Source of the DNA: Phorcus lineatus
Lineage: Eukaryota; Mollusca; Gastropoda; Trochida; Trochidae
Reading direction: 5' to 3'
Length of the DNA stretch: 64,000 nt
Assembly: GCA_921293015.1 (NCBI GenBank)
Contig: OV121092.1
Span: 27,141,264 to 27,205,263, forward strand
A program made the translations under genes and the position numbers. Positions 35,421 to 49,000 of this stretch are shown here, piece after piece. The notes below the pieces were generated by a model, which worked only from the letters and a program-made list of their open reading frames with translations, made no database searches and was not told where the DNA came from. The first letter of the stretch is position 1, and each line of letters begins with the position of its first letter.

Positions 35421-36670
35421 AATACGCCTACATTTGCCATATATGGAATGTAAACAATTGCTCCGCACATCGGTAAGTGTCGCACGCGGTGTTGTGATGA
35501 TTACCAAACTGGTTTGCAATCATTGCGCATACGGTTTTGTGTAAATCAGTTGATCGTCTACACTTGTTGAATCACTGTTTACAAGAAATTCATCTTATAA
35601 TTGATGTTATAGTTTCGATGAAATATGCAACACGATGCCCTACCGACACTGAAACATGATTTTTTTAATTGCTTATTATTACAAATCCTTTCTCATTTTG
35701 GAACTGCCAAGAACATATAGGCTAGTAAAGATCACAAGGCCTAAAATTTGTAAAATCTATATGTGAATGATGTGCTTTTAAATCCCCATGAAATATTTCG
35801 TTGTTATATTACATTTCCAAAGATATATAAACTGGTCTGACAGTTACCATCTCGAACATTGCAATAGGTTTTCACAGAAGATGGAATAGTAATGAAAAAC
35901 CTACGTGATGTCGAAATATAAACCTAATAGTGCATGTTATAATTGATGTTACAATCAGCAATACGTAAGATGAAAGCGCCCTTCGTTTGAAAGTATATCT
36001 GATGTCCTGTATGTATTTAAGTTGTGAATTCATAACGGCATTCTAAATTAGCTGATTATTTGTTGGCAATGACAATCTTGAGATGATGTGTTCTCCAAAT
36101 TATTGATAATGCAAACTGAGAAATGTTTTAATATAACTGCTGTCTTTGTAGCTACACTTGCTTCGCCAAAATAGGCTCTTTGATACCCTGACGTCGCCTT
36201 CTAAACTCGATGATACTGGTGGAAGAGGTTATATATAGCTACCGTTTTTGTAGTTTATCAGTTTTTTCATAATTTTTGCTTTTTTCTTGGATTGAAGACT
36301 TGGGGAATGATATATTTAATGAGCCATCACAAAACATGCACTAGAACTTGCTTCTCAAAATACGCCTACATACGATTTCAGTATTCTAAAGTAGAAGTGT
36401 TCCTGGAGGGGTGTATGATATTTTCCTCCTTTTTTATTCACCAACCAAGGTGACTTGACTTTCCCACACTGGCACTTAACGTTCTCAATAAATCGAGAAC
36501 ATAAATATAGCATGTATTCGAGTAATACGCTGAGAATGCTTACTAATTGGCTGAGCGAAATAAATAATGCAGACATCAGTTTTGGATGTTATTTTAAATT
36601 TCTCTAAAAAGGCTATTTGTTTGAGACAAACAGACAATTCTAGTTCATATTTATGTGAATTGTATACAAT
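35421..36670. other. No gene recognised
   Basis: AT-rich; no exon or bounded repeat identified. Confidence 0.45.
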
Positions 36671-36910
36671 TTGTTGCGTCCATCAATTTCCTGTATGAAT
36701 GGTTTACTTGGGAGAAGTCAAAGGATGGCTTATGTTTTGACCAATGGCCTGAATTTGAAGAAGGATGAATACCAAATCCTTAATAAATTACTGTCATCAT
36801 ATATGAGAGATAGTCAGGACATTGAGCTCATGTGGCAATTGGCTTTGGTGAAGCAATCCTTTGTTGACAATGCTCGACCAGAGCAAACTTGTGGGGAAAT
36901 CAGGACATAA
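36671..36910 (+). other. Protein-like open frame of uncertain status
   Basis: Codons after about 36765 read KKDEYQILNKLLSS ... LMWQLALVKQSF and end at a TAA at 36908. This is a helix-rich, charged pattern more protein-like than most frames here. An adjacent frame just upstream (VASINFLYEWFTWEKSK, 36675-36725) is also protein-like, so a frameshifted relic or an exon with a misplaced border is possible. No family is recognised and splice sites are ambiguous. Confidence 0.25.
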
Positions 36911-37599
36911 CGTACAAAGTTGACTCAATTGCACACTATCATTTCTTGCATTTTTTAAAAGCACATCACAACCGACATTAGAACAACACTGCTTGATGTC
37001 AAAACTTGTAGTTGGTTTTCTTTTCAAACCTAATATATATAAGGCCACCCCTCCTCCCTTCCTGCCATTTGAAATGAATATCTTAAAACATAAACACTAT
37101 TTACTTTATCATAATAAACTTATTGATCACTATACATGCCAGATTGCAAATGACATTGAGAGTAATCTTTAATTAAATTGAAGTAAGAAAAACAAAACAA
37201 TAAATGTCTCTCTTGTGAAAATATTTATTAACAGACATAGCATGGTTCAAAACAAGACCTTTGATAATGTATAATGTAAGTTAATGTAAGAGAAAGGAAA
37301 AACAATTACTTTTCTCTTGCATATCAAATGTGTTTAAATACTTATACTAGTTAATATGTGTTTTTCTAGTCACTTCCTCTTTATACCTCTCCAGTCCCTT
37401 CCTCTCTTTTGCCCCTCCAGGTCCTGTATAAGAATTCAGAGTCTTGTAAAATTTTTTATCATTTATGCTACACAGACGTGTTATTTACCTCATCTGAAAT
37501 TTCATGTGCCATCCTACTTGTTTACATTCAGTATTTAATCACAGCCCTGAGGGTTAAACACTCTTAACTAGTGCCCCTGCCACACTTTTATTTCCAGAG

Positions 37600-38830
37600 C
37601 ACAAGAATGAAATAATAGAAATAGGAAATGAAGGGCCCTCAGGTGGGTCATAAAGTTTACAATGCAATGAACATGTGCACAAGATTTCAACCTTCAAGGG
37701 CTTTTGGGTCTGGAGTATATGAAATACTTTTCTATGACCCTCATTGGGGCCATAGAGTCACCAAAATCCACAAATCATAATCACCCTTGGCCAGGGTACC
37801 TTTGCACAAGATTTCTGTCTTTATGGGCTTTTTGATCTTGAGGAGATGACTCCCAAGGCCCTCATTGGGGCGAAAGAATCACCAAATCTTCAATTTATTC
37901 TCCCAATTGGCTAAAGGACCTGTACACAAGATTTGGGTTGCCTAGTGCCAATGGATCAATAGGTTCATGAAAAAATAAAATGAAAACACATTACATTCTT
38001 ACATTTGGAGGCAATAAAACTTGAAAATATTACATTTTGCTATCAATGATTTTAAAGGGAGATAGCATATCACATGTATATTCATTATCGTTATTATTCA
38101 TAAAAATCCTTTGTATTCCTTAATGACAACAAAGCTAACCCTGTACAGATGATTTAAGCTCTGAAAACCAAGCAGTTCTTTGGAAGAACTCAAAAATAGA
38201 TCCATTGGCTCTTTAGTACATTAGAATTGACACAATTTATATAATAAGGCAGAAAAGAGGCACTATTTGTAGGGTCATAGGGTCATCAAAACTATTAAAT
38301 ATTAAATTCCATTACCTAAAAAAGAAAAGACCCAATTTCAACAGGTAAATAATGTGGTTGATGTGGTTCTTATAAATGTCAAGGTGTGGCAAGAGCAATT
38401 ATTTCAATAAGCAAGAGGTCTGTAAACCATCTTTTGCTTAATAGGATAAATGTTCCTGGTAAAGAAGATGAAAATAGGTTTTGTGGGTAATATGGCCCTA
38501 TTTGGGCAACAGGGTCACCAAATACATTATTATAAATACAATCTTCATGAGGGAGTTGTCTTGACACTACATTTTGTGTTTCTAGGGCTTTATTGAAAAT
38601 TTTGACTTTAGGGAGTTGCCCTTGTGCTCTTTATTTGGGACCACAGAAACACAAACTCTACAATTTATATTCCCATAAGCCAAGGTACATATTTACACAT
38701 TTTCAGCTCTTGAAAGGCAGGGGTTCATGAGAAGTACAAAGAGCAAAATATTTACGGACTAATGTATGGACGGACAGACAGACACCTGTTGCCATGCCAT
38801 GCCATGAGCCCAACCGGCCAGCCAGATTTG
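37600..38830. repeat. Degenerate ~120-bp tandem array capped by GGAC/GACA units
   Basis: Blocks CCCTCATTGGGGC (37738, 37859), CACAAGATTT (37677, 37806, 37925) and GGTCACCAAA recur about 120-130 bp apart, with more diverged units to 38760. The array ends in GGACGGACAGACAGACA and GCCATGCCATGCCATGAGCCC. Relatives with the same phrases lie at 40330-40870 and 62860-63215. Confidence 0.75.
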
Positions 38831-39536
38831 ATAAAAAGAAGATTCATGATTAAGATTACTAATATCAACGAGCATATATATATATATATATATTCTGCAT
38901 CTTTCACATAAAAGGTTTTGTCTGCATTATCACATGGTGCTTGGCGTGCTCATCCTTCTTCGGGAAAAGATTATGCAGTCACTGTTAACCTGTGAAATAC
39001 AAATAATTCATTTAGAATTTTAATATGGAAATGTGATCTGGCAATTAAGGTGATAGTGAGCACAGTTATATAAACTCCCTTGAGTTTGATCACTTTTACA
39101 TGACATGCATTGATATGAACCTTTTGTAATCAATGAAGAGGGCAGATAGCTTTAATTTCTGGGGGTTTTTTTTACCTAAAAGCTACATCACATTGGTAAT
39201 TTCAACAGCTAAAGGGAATTTTAAATTAATGTATAGCTTTTTGGCCAATACCCATCAAAGTTGCAAGTTGCAACTCCTAAAAGAATAAATGTCATCAGGT
39301 AGTTGACACTGATAAAAAATTCATATCAAATACATTTTGAATTACAATCAGGAAACTATTTCAGACTGACAGAATCATTGAAATCTAGATACCTCTGAGT
39401 AAATAAAAGCTGGGGAATATACAGTAGTACAAGTCAGTATTATTCAGAATTGACTTAGTATTGTTACTTCATTATAATTAAATCCATTTGACAATAATAG
39501 AATGAATCAATACTCTTTCTGCAATTGTTAACTTAC

Positions 39537-41838
39537 TAAAGCTCTGAAGTTGATAACATAGTAGAAGAAATTGAGCAATGGTTGTCCAGGTCCAATTCTT
39601 GTCAATCAGTTCTGTGCATAGAGAAAAAGGAACTTGTCATTAAACTTTACATGCATTCAGAGTTTAAACATTTGCATCTCATATTAACTTATTCAGTTAT
39701 TATAAAATTTATTTGACATTTCTTTTACTAGCCAAGTAGTAACATTTTTGTACAATGCCTGAATGGCCCACAGAAATTAATTTCTTACATTTGGCAATTG
39801 TATCTGACATAGAAAGACAAAAATGAAATTCCACACAAGCTACTAATACACAACCTCAACAATGTTGAAAAAATTTATGATTTAACATACCCAAAGTGAC
39901 ACTTCTGACACTACGTCCATTGCTTCGTGTTCAAATTATTATTTCTATGATGTGCACTGAGAATAGTCATGTCTCAGAAAGGCATCATTCCTGTCAACAA
40001 AACAAGATCTAATGTCAGATAAAAATGTAACAATTTAAGACTCTTTACAGAAAACAATTTTCTTTGGATTCTGTTACTGAAATTGTTGATAGCACCTTTA
40101 ACATAACTTAAGTTTTAAAAAGCTGGCACTTTGTTGCTTTTCATTTCAGAGATTAAAGGAAGAAATCCTATGTATTGCCATTGATAATCTTGAAATCATA
40201 TTTCTGAGGGTAGGATTTCGGTTGCGCATAGTTTGTAAAAGAAACTTATATTCATAAAAATAATTAAAATTGAGAATTGAAACATGTGGAGAGTCTTTTA
40301 AGGAGTTAAGGTAATGCAATCAGCGCTATAGCTCATAAAGCTATCTTCAACTGGTTTCTATGATGGTCACGGGATCACCATACGAGCTGCAATAGGCCCA
40401 CCAAATCAATTATTTGAGCTTGGGAGTGGGTACACAGGATTTGACCTCCCTAGGCCTTTTTAAAAGGAGCAAAATGTAGTTTTGGGAGTGTGTTCTCAGC
40501 GACGCTTATTAAGGTCACATGGTCACCAAATCTATGGAAAAAAATTATCCAAGGAATCTGCTCACAATGATTCAAGATTCTAAGATATCTTTCTTCTTAA
40601 GTCAGAAGAATATGATGAAAATAGGGTAGATGAGGATGGAAATAGGCTTTTAGGTTGTGGCCATTGTAAGGAGTCAAGGGATAAAGAAATCTATAAATCA
40701 AGAACCTAAAGGACCTAATTAGGAGTCGTCAAACCAGATTTCAGATTTCCAGAATCAAATGTTCCGTTGAAGAAAATTAAAAAGTAAAGAGTTCATGAAC
40801 AGATGAACAGACGCCAGATAAAATGCCATGCCCTAAGCCAATCAATCACAACCCATAACCAGGGATAGGGTAAGGCAGGGGCCATGGGCCATTTTGCACA
40901 TTGGATGAAAATATTGCCCATTCAAATTATACATTTTACCATTATACTGAGGGGAATCGACCGAATGGCCCCTTCAAAATTCTGAGAAATACTCAAAGCC
41001 CTGAAATGGCCCATTGTCAAATGTGTCTTTCCCAATCCCTGCATAACAAATCAGTTTCTAAGATTTCCAAACCTACTGTTTTGTAGTCCTGTATGATTTA
41101 TCTCCCAAAATATGAAAAGAGTCTTGTTTTGAATCGACTAGGAGTCTCGATTGTATCCCGGGGCTGAAGGTTGTCTGAAAAAAACAATAGGGGGATGCTT
41201 ATTCCGGGGAAAACAGTATAAGCAAATCGATCAATAAAATTGACTTATTGCAATTACGAGCATTCGGAATAATTCATATTTGTAGTGAAAATAGCAGTAT
41301 TGACTATTTGGCACTGAAAGAACAATGATAGATAGATCTACAGTAATAAATAATATAAACAGTAATTTGTTTAGTTGTAGGCAATATATCCCAACATATA
41401 GAAAATCTATAAAGTATATATGTAGGGATACGGACATCAGAGCAAAGATAGAGTGCCTTTTAAGGTCATAGGCTTCGAGTTCACAAATCAAGCCTGATTT
41501 TCAAAAAACAATGTTTATTTTCTGATATACATTTCTCATAATAAATAAATATGACGAAGTGCTTCATCTTCGTGGATCTCGTATTTCAGAAAAAAATAAT
41601 GAAAATATTTTTCATCATGAGAACGAAATTAATTCATTGATGCGATGACATACAAGGAAATTTTAGTGAATGAACGATTGACTGAAACATTGAAGTTTTG
41701 CTCACCTGTCAGGGCTAACATTTCGTCTGTCATCATCGACATCGTGCCTCTCGCTTCGATCCAGCGTTGCATTGCCGTCTTCCTAAACACACCGTTGTTT
41801 ACCTCGTCCTTATTGAGCAGCATCTGGTCCCAAGGCAT
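39537..41838 (-). CDS. Two-exon gene start, product not recognised
   Basis: Exon 1 (41838-41706) encodes 44 residues from MPWDQMLLNK to MLALT and ends ACAG with a GTGAGC donor. Exon 2 (39611-39537) follows a pyrimidine-rich acceptor (CCTTTTTCTCTATGCACAG) and ends at GTAAGT. The split codon G+AA restores Glu, giving continuous ...LALTELIDKNWTWTTIAQ.... The second exon ends in a hydrophobic run (FLLLCYQLQSF) that could be a short membrane or buried helix. The 5' region around 41890-42030 is richer in CpG and has AAAAATGGCGG, a YY1-type motif, with two upstream start codons out of frame. Exon 3 is not certain: an acceptor at 38988 would add Ser and then stop, giving about 70 residues in total. 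The intron holds a degenerate repeat array. I cannot name the family; the joining of two exons in phase is the main support. Confidence 0.6.
40330..40870. repeat. Diverged copy of the ~120-bp array
   Basis: It repeats phrases such as GGTCACATGGTCACCAAATC, ATGAAAATAGG, CCAGATTTCAGATTTCC and, at the end, AACAGATGAACAGACG and ATGCCATGCCCTAAGCC, matching the array at 37600-38830. It sits inside the intron of the gene at 39537-41838. Confidence 0.6.
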
Positions 41839-41889
41839 TTGTATTCGGCGAATATTTTGCAGGGATGCGTACCTCGACCATAAACATAA

Positions 41890-42060
41890 ACATTAACCGC
41901 CATTTTTGTCCAGACCGGGTTTTGTCTGCAGCAACTTTTGTAGTGCCGACCCCGAGCAATGCCAAGGGAGAGAAATCCATAGGTTTCGCTTTAGTTCCTG
42001 GTTGTCCGACAGACGGCGCAGAGTCGAATTAGTGTTACGGTCCATATTATTGTTTTGAGT
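41890..42060 (-). promoter_or_regulatory. Probable promoter / 5' UTR of the gene at 41838
   Basis: This stretch is CpG-richer than its surroundings and lies just upstream of the coding start. It contains an AAAAATGGCGG motif at 41903-41893 and an upstream frame (42045-41893) that ends before the main start. No TATA box is apparent. Assignment is by position and composition. Confidence 0.4.
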
Positions 42061-42198
42061 TTTATTAAATATATTTAAAATTTGAATACGCACATTTGTT
42101 CCAAATGAACCATATGAAAGAGTACTTTGAGGCTGATAGATTCTATCATCAAAAGATGACCGTAATCTACGCGTAAGTCTATAAAACGAAAAAAGGGT

Positions 42199-42282
42199 GT
42201 GCTATAGTGCTTTTAAACTAATGTTTGTTGGGGAAAATTTGAAGAAATAAATCCTTTTGAAAACGTGCTACTGCCCCTTTAA
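42199..42282. mobile_element. Two MITE right ends side by side (subfamilies B and A)
   Basis: GTGCTATAGTGCTTTTAA at 42200-42217 is the right terminus of subfamily B. AACGTGCTACTGCCCCTTTAA at 42262-42282 is the right terminus of subfamily A. Their left parts are not recognised, so one may have inserted into or beside the other before decay. Confidence 0.6.
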
Positions 42283-45200
42283 GACTCACATTTATTTCAT
42301 TTAAAAACTTTATCAATTATAGACAGTGATGTATATATATATATATATATATGTCGATAAACATGAATCACGGATGTTTGATGACGAACTACACGAGTTT
42401 CCAATGAAAAGTTTAATCATCTTTGAAAATGACACGTTTCTTGTTTCACGTTTTAATGTCAATCATGTCATTTTAACTAATAAGTTTGTGTTATAATCTT
42501 CATTCAGTCCATTCTTATCAACAAGGATAATAAAAACTGTATTTGTTGAAAGATAACATGATAACTAATGTTCATTATGATCCAAAATTATGAACACAAT
42601 GACTAACTTGTCACTTGAGATCATTGTTTACATGCATAAGGACATGACAAGGGTGTATACTTTTACCCTATGTTTTCTGGATGTGAGTGATTATTTATGT
42701 CACAAAGTTATTCTGTTTCCCGTTTTGAACTTAGTTTTAACCATTTACGTGTTGATACAGTCACAATACCATAACACATATCGTTTTGACAGACACACAG
42801 TCTCTGAAAATGCAAACATTTTAATAATAGTCAAAATATTTTGAACAAGTTACATAAATATTTCGAGATGAAAATACCGTCTAAGAGATGAAAAAACTCT
42901 CATGCCGTAATATTTCTTTTTCAGTCATCTAACTTTTCTTATGTATTCAACATCTTCGCGCTAGAACAAAAAGAGGTCATAAGTTTCAGCGATTTAAGAT
43001 CCACTCCCAAAAAACCTAGGAGACAAACTGTTGATCGACATGCTCAATTTCCCACCTTGCCGTTCGATGTATTTCGTGTTTCGAAGTTCGACTCATTTAT
43101 TGTTTTGATTGCAGCGCCCATTGTCGTATTGCGGTGCAATTATATGATAAAACAAATGAAGAGATGTATGAAGTTTAATTAATTTTTTAGAAAATAGAGA
43201 AAAGCAAACTGTTCAACCATTATATACTCCATCCGTGAAAGATGTACATTTTTGAAAGAGCACCACTTACACTATTTTAGTTGGATTTTGGGTCATATTT
43301 CCCTTTATTTTGTTGAGTTTTTGGTATTGAAACCCTTAAGGTTTTAAGCTTATTTTCCAACCCAATTAAGCGAAGAAATCACACATATTAGTAAACACGT
43401 TGTCAATTTAAAGGGAGGGAAGAGGGCACTTTTTTCACGACTAGATATTATCTAATAATAATAAAAGACATGGCTTTCGTAGCTAACAAAGCTTATATAT
43501 TATGCATCAATTAAAGTAAAAAAAGGACGAAAAGCATGACATTCACTAACATAAAAAAACAATCACTCTGTTTATACTGTGTTACAAAATTGAACATTTC
43601 GGCCCTCGCTTCTAACATAGTTGCTACGGGCCTGACTTGTATGGCACATGGAAGATGACTTATTTCATTTTGAGATGCATACCATGTTCAAAATAACTTC
43701 TGTAATAGAAACCTACACGTGAACAGTAGCCCTTCACAGACTGTTAACCAGACAGTTACATCTAAAATGGTACAGTGAGGGTTAATCTGACGTTGTTTTA
43801 TTACACGCAATTACCTTTCCCTGTTTAAACAACTCGATTCTGTCTCGGTTCCTTAAGGAGTTTAAACCGCTACAAAATACCTTTGTACCTGTGCCGTGAT
43901 GAGTCACGTGACCTTAAGAACACAGGTAAGAGGTTCTGAAGAGCACAGTGACGTTTATACGACGTCGCCAACCCTACTTCAACGTCGATAACGTCGGCGC
44001 TTTTAAAAACAGATTACCGTAGTTACTCAGCTTAGACTCTTGTTTATTTAACTTTATTAACGTAGTAACGTACATAGGTTACATTTGGAAAATTTAGAAT
44101 TGAGGGAATGTAAAAGTAACATATATATTTATATATATCCGTGACATTGGAAGATGTACCAATATTTCGAAATACCAAAATTAAGCGGAGAAATTGATTA
44201 ATTTAGTGAAGGTCATTCACGAGTCATAAAATGGATCAAGTCTATATATGTTATGTTGTTATAGTCGGCTCGCACACGTGGAATGTTTTGAAGAAAGTGT
44301 ATGACGTGAATGCTTTATGATTTCATTTAAGATTTAATTCGAATGACTTTATGAAAAATGAAAATATGACAATTTTTTTATACTTAATAAAGAATATAAA
44401 ATATATAAATATAAATTATATAGTAATGAAAATATATCCTACTGTTTTCAAGGAAGAGACATATTGGAATTTAAAGGATATTCAAAGGATATTTTCAAAG
44501 CTACATCTTTGAGCGAATGCACTTAAATGGTGTTAGTATCTTCAACAAGCAATATGTAATATCCTTTCAATACAAAAAAGTTGTCAATAAATTGAAAATT
44601 CATCAGTTTATATAGGGATATCAGGATATCTAAAGTTTCATACATAATAAGCTAGATTTTTTAGTTAACTTCTTTATTGGGAAAATACAATTTTCGGAAA
44701 ATATGCCTAATCCTAAATGACAATTTTTTTCTTAACAAATCATCATAAAACGGGTATTTGGTGTTCAGTAAAAGCTCATAAACAATGATTCTCCAATTAA
44801 AAAAAAACCCCATAACATTCATAAGGTACAATGATCCCAGAAGTCAAGGTGTGTAAAGCTATTTTAGCTTTAAGTAAGAACAGATGTTCTCGATCTTAAA
44901 AAGTTGAAGGCAAGAGTCACCGTACGACACAGAAACTGTCAAACAACCATTCAACAAGAGATATCAGAAAATGACATATCCAAACGGCCCCCCCATTAAT
45001 AGTTGATACCCTAATAATAATAAATAAAATGTCTAATAAACCCATAAAGTACAGCTGCAGAATTATGTGATAAGATATTTTTTTTTAGATTTTATCATAA
45101 CCGAAGCTACCCTATACTGAGTACAATTTCTACTCATTATTATCGAAAGGAAATACTTACATAGTATAGTTTGCTATTTCTCACAGAGTTTCAGAAAGAT

Positions 45201-45334
45201 ATGCGCGGATTTTGAGGTCTGCTCAAGAAATGGAAACGGTAAAAAATATATTTTAAGAAATCTAAAATATAGTAAATCGGACCAGTACCGTATCAGCAAT
45301 TTGAGAAAGTTATAACATATTGATTTTGAGCTCA
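42283..45334. other. No gene recognised
   Basis: AT-rich sequence, with a short (AT)n just to the right at about 42332-42352. Around 43900-44010 a CpG-richer patch with CACGTGAC and several ACGTCG motifs could be regulatory, but no exon is supported. The frame at 42590-42844 has no known motif. Confidence 0.45.
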
Positions 45335-45560
45335 ACTCTGGAAACAAAGCTATCCGTACATATAGTTCAACTTCAACTTGTTTCCATGGAAACTAAAATT
45401 ATAATCCTCAGAAATTTCAAAGTATCAAAAGGTTAGGAACACATACGCAACGTTTTAGAAAGATATGATTAGCGGTTCTGCCACGGAAAGAAAATGTTTA
45501 CGGGCGGACGAACGGACGGACAGACAGGTGGATGACTATATCCCACAGTATTACATACAG
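45335..45560 (+). repeat. Diverged relative of the 152-bp tandem element
   Basis: CTCTGGAAAC, then TTTCCATGGAAAC, then CGGACGAACGGACGGACAGAC and ACTATATCCCAC follow in the same order as at 24148-25306. Only one unit and the tetranucleotide cap are seen. Confidence 0.7.
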
Positions 45561-47405
45561 GGTGATAGACAGAGACTGTCCCATCTAAGGGAAATGCCTG
45601 TTTCAATCGAATCGAAATTAAAAGCTCTTCTCATTTTCTTTTTTCGCTATTCAGCCAAGATTATATTCCGTTACCAATGTCAAATCGGTTACTGTAAGTT
45701 ACTATTTTATGGTACAGCTTAAGATAAGATTCATTGTTTTGTTCAAAATTGTATCATTCACAGACACCGAGGTCAGCAAAACTAAACGAATATCTGAATT
45801 ATCTTCGTGAATGTCTTGGCGATTTAAAAAAAAATTGTCTTGTTATGTCCAACGAGAGATATACACTATATAACTAGAGCTTCTAGCCAAAAGTAACTCA
45901 ATTTCGTAAGTAAAACGCATGTGAAATGTAAAACCTACATCAATTATAATAAGAGCATTAGCTTTGTGTTTTCCCTGCGTATTTTACGATTTCAGGTTCA
46001 TGTTTCCTCCTACTAATAGAGGCATTTACTTCGTTTATTTTCCTATATCAATATTGATGTATTTTCTTTCACTTCTGAGAAATGCTTCGCCCTTTGTAAA
46101 GAAAGCTCGTTCTCCCAAGGGAACTGAAGAAAACTAAGTAACACTCCAAGAGGGAAGAGATCGCCCACAGAAGACAATAAATCTTAATCAGTTTCGCCGC
46201 AGTGTGAGGGTTAATTTAATTATCTCCCTTGGTAAGGCACGTTCCCATTCAAACACTCTTTGACTTGTCAAGTTGATCGACTGACCTGAAATAATTAAAT
46301 GTAATTATAATTTCTTGAAGTGTTCCCTAAACGGGTTCCCACTGTACCCAGATTTTTAATTAATTCTTTACAAAGAAAGCTTAAAACGTCATCGCCAGTT
46401 GGGGTTGACAATTGAAATGACGTGTTACTAATCTTGCTCAAACAGAACGTGTTTAGAATTCGTAAAGAACGAAATCCCAAGAGGAAAACATCCATTGTGA
46501 TTCAGCGAGATGCGTTAAACTCCGACCAATGGTCCAATGGTCTGAGACAACAAAAATATACAGATACAACCATGATACAAATGCATGACGTACAATAAAA
46601 TACATCACTAACATCAGATAGGTCTTTTGTTGTTTTTTTACGTGTAAATCTTTTTTGGATTAAAATTCTCAGTTATCGCAAATTCGAAATTGTACTTAAA
46701 TAAGTTAATGACGACCCCAATATTCAAATTTTAAGGTAGCCCTTGAATCATTATTTGAACTTTCAAATACTTGGATGATGAAAATTTGGGTGGTCGTCAA
46801 CTTTTTGTTGGGTATATAATAAACATAATCAATGCTTATCAACTGTTTAATCATCATGAATAAAATCTGGTGACATTGAAATTGAAACCTGGTATGTCAT
46901 TTACTGGAAATAAAATGCTAAGATGAAGTTTTTAGTCAATTCATAAGCGACGGACTAGTTTTTCATGACGACCGTCCATCACCATCACGGTGACGTGATT
47001 TTCTTACTATACTTATAAGCTCACAACTAAGACAATTCGTTTCAGAGAATGAGCGGCGGCCTGAGGTCATATTCAAAAGTCATAATTATTTAATTGTTTC
47101 AATTGAGAGATAGCAGTACATATTATGGTATTGTCCCAAATTACAGAATTCCCAAAAGACAGAAAGCTGAAAACAAAACCTTTCATGGTTTACAAATGAT
47201 GTGTAACATGGGCTGTACCCTTTGAAAATAATGGAACGGCCCATATAAAAGAGGACAGAATGACCAAAAGACAGAACTGAAAACCTTTTAGATACAAAGT
47301 TTCTGTCTTATGACACTGAATCCATATAATGTCAAGGACAACGTGTAAAGAGGATAACATCAACGATTTGAAAGTAAACGTAGTCTAAATAACTTATAAT
47401 CAAAC
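45561..47405. other. No gene supported; one small inverted repeat
   Basis: At 46705-46801, TTAATGACGACCCCAA and TTTGGGTGGTCGTCAA form an imperfect ~16-bp inverted repeat around a 65-bp centre. The 66-codon minus frame at 46295-46495 is unassigned. Confidence 0.45.
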
Positions 47406-47710
47406 TTAAAGGCACTATATCACGTTTTTAGATGTTTTATATATTCATTTTTCGATCCCAATTCAACATAAGATTGTAAAGAGTATATTTTCATCAGAGG
47501 GTAAACCAATTATCCTCGGTCGCAGAATAAGTTGAAATGTGGCAGGCTAAAGTACATGAGAAATCATTTGAGTAAAGGAAATCGTATTGCTCGATTTAAC
47601 GGACCCGGTACCTCTTGAATCGATAAAAAACACGTTGTCGAGCAAAAGGCAACAATCCATTTTTTGAGAGATATTTATTTCTTCAAGAACAACTGCTACA
47701 ATGCTTTTAA
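47406..47710. mobile_element. TTAA MITE subfamily B, complete copy
   Basis: 305 bp from TTAAAGGCACTATATCACG to CTGCTACAATGCTTTTAA, with TTAA at both edges. It is non-coding. Termini match the copies at 54000 and 63629. Confidence 0.8.
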
Positions 47711-49000
47711 AGCAGCATTCTTTGTGTATAATTATGTTGATTAATTTTTTACCTTATTATTCGAATTTTTTTTCTTTTTTTATAAACAGTCAAACCTGGG
47801 ACATACAAAAATGGCCGGTACATACAGTTATGTAGAGTATACTAATGTGTAAAGTCATGCTCAAAGCCGATTTACAGTGGCCGCATAGCGTAGGTAGCCG
47901 CGATATGGAGGATATAGCTAAAATAGGTTGGACTGTATATCTATCTCTGATTTTACATTTCTTGTTTGCTCATCTGGTCACTAATGTTGGCTGTCTTTCT
48001 GCCATACAAGTATTCCTTCGCCATGTTCCATTTAGCAAGTCTAGCTTCCATGTACAAAGATGTTTAATGCAACCACATATATACAAATATATAATGTACA
48101 AGATGCTTGAAATGAATAAAAAAGATTTTTAAAAAAAGAAAAAAAGTCTAGATTCCAATTCTGTAGAATAGAAGGTTTTCTAGGCCCCTTTCCCTTGTAA
48201 GAAAGTTCATTCTCAAAATGTCAGATACCACATTAGCTTTAATTTGATGTTCAACGGCTCGTGTACTTTCATTAAGTCACAACCTTAACATTGAGTTGGC
48301 CCCACAATGGTCCTGAGTCCCATTTAGTGTTACCTTTCTTGTTTAGGATCCTATTACGAATTGGCCACACATGCCAACGGATCAGATATACATTAATCTT
48401 GGCATTTTCACGGGTGTCTAAATCATTGAGTGAAAATTATACTTTCATGAACTGCTTAAAGTTCGTAAATGAATGGCGATTTAATTCAAAATCAATGGTA
48501 ATTGTTCTCTGTTGATTTCGGTTCTTGTTTGAGAATAGATATTCGTGGGAATAGATTTCAAGGTTCATTTTCTTGATTTAATAGCATTTTAGAACATACG
48601 TTAATTGACTTTAAGCATAAGAAACCTGCATTGAAATAATTTCTGGGTTTCTGATTTTGACAAATCTCAGGACATTTATGGCTACGCATTAAGTAGAACG
48701 TATTCCATTATGAATTATAGCAAAGACATTTTATATGCGTATATACGTTATTTCTGATAAATCGATCGTAACATTCCTAAAGTTTTCATAATCAGTTTAT
48801 CACTGTTAAACGAAGAATTCATAATTTCTTGAAAAAGTCGTTTGCACTGAATTAATTATGTTTCAATCTTTAAACGAATTGAGTTAATCAGGTTTGAATT
48901 GCCCCAAGATAACTAACAAGTGTTCAAGAAATTGATGTAACTTTTTACATAAATTCCCAAGAAAACGCGTAAATACGGTTTTAGATTATCACAAGATGTG
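47711..49000. other. No gene supported
   Basis: A 95-codon frame at 47845-48132 ends just before an A-rich stretch (48115-48146) with AATAAA, which hints at a retroposed 3' end; its product is not recognised. The remainder is AT-rich. Confidence 0.4.

Noticed and set aside
39480-39540. Read-through of exon 2 past its donor (QSFSKLTIAE...)
   Set aside because: The GTAAGT donor is strong and the extension stops after about 20 codons, so splicing is more likely, though not proven.
47845-48132. 95-codon frame ending near an A-rich stretch
   Set aside because: No recognised domain; the A-rich tail hints at a retroposed 3' end, but no target duplication was found.
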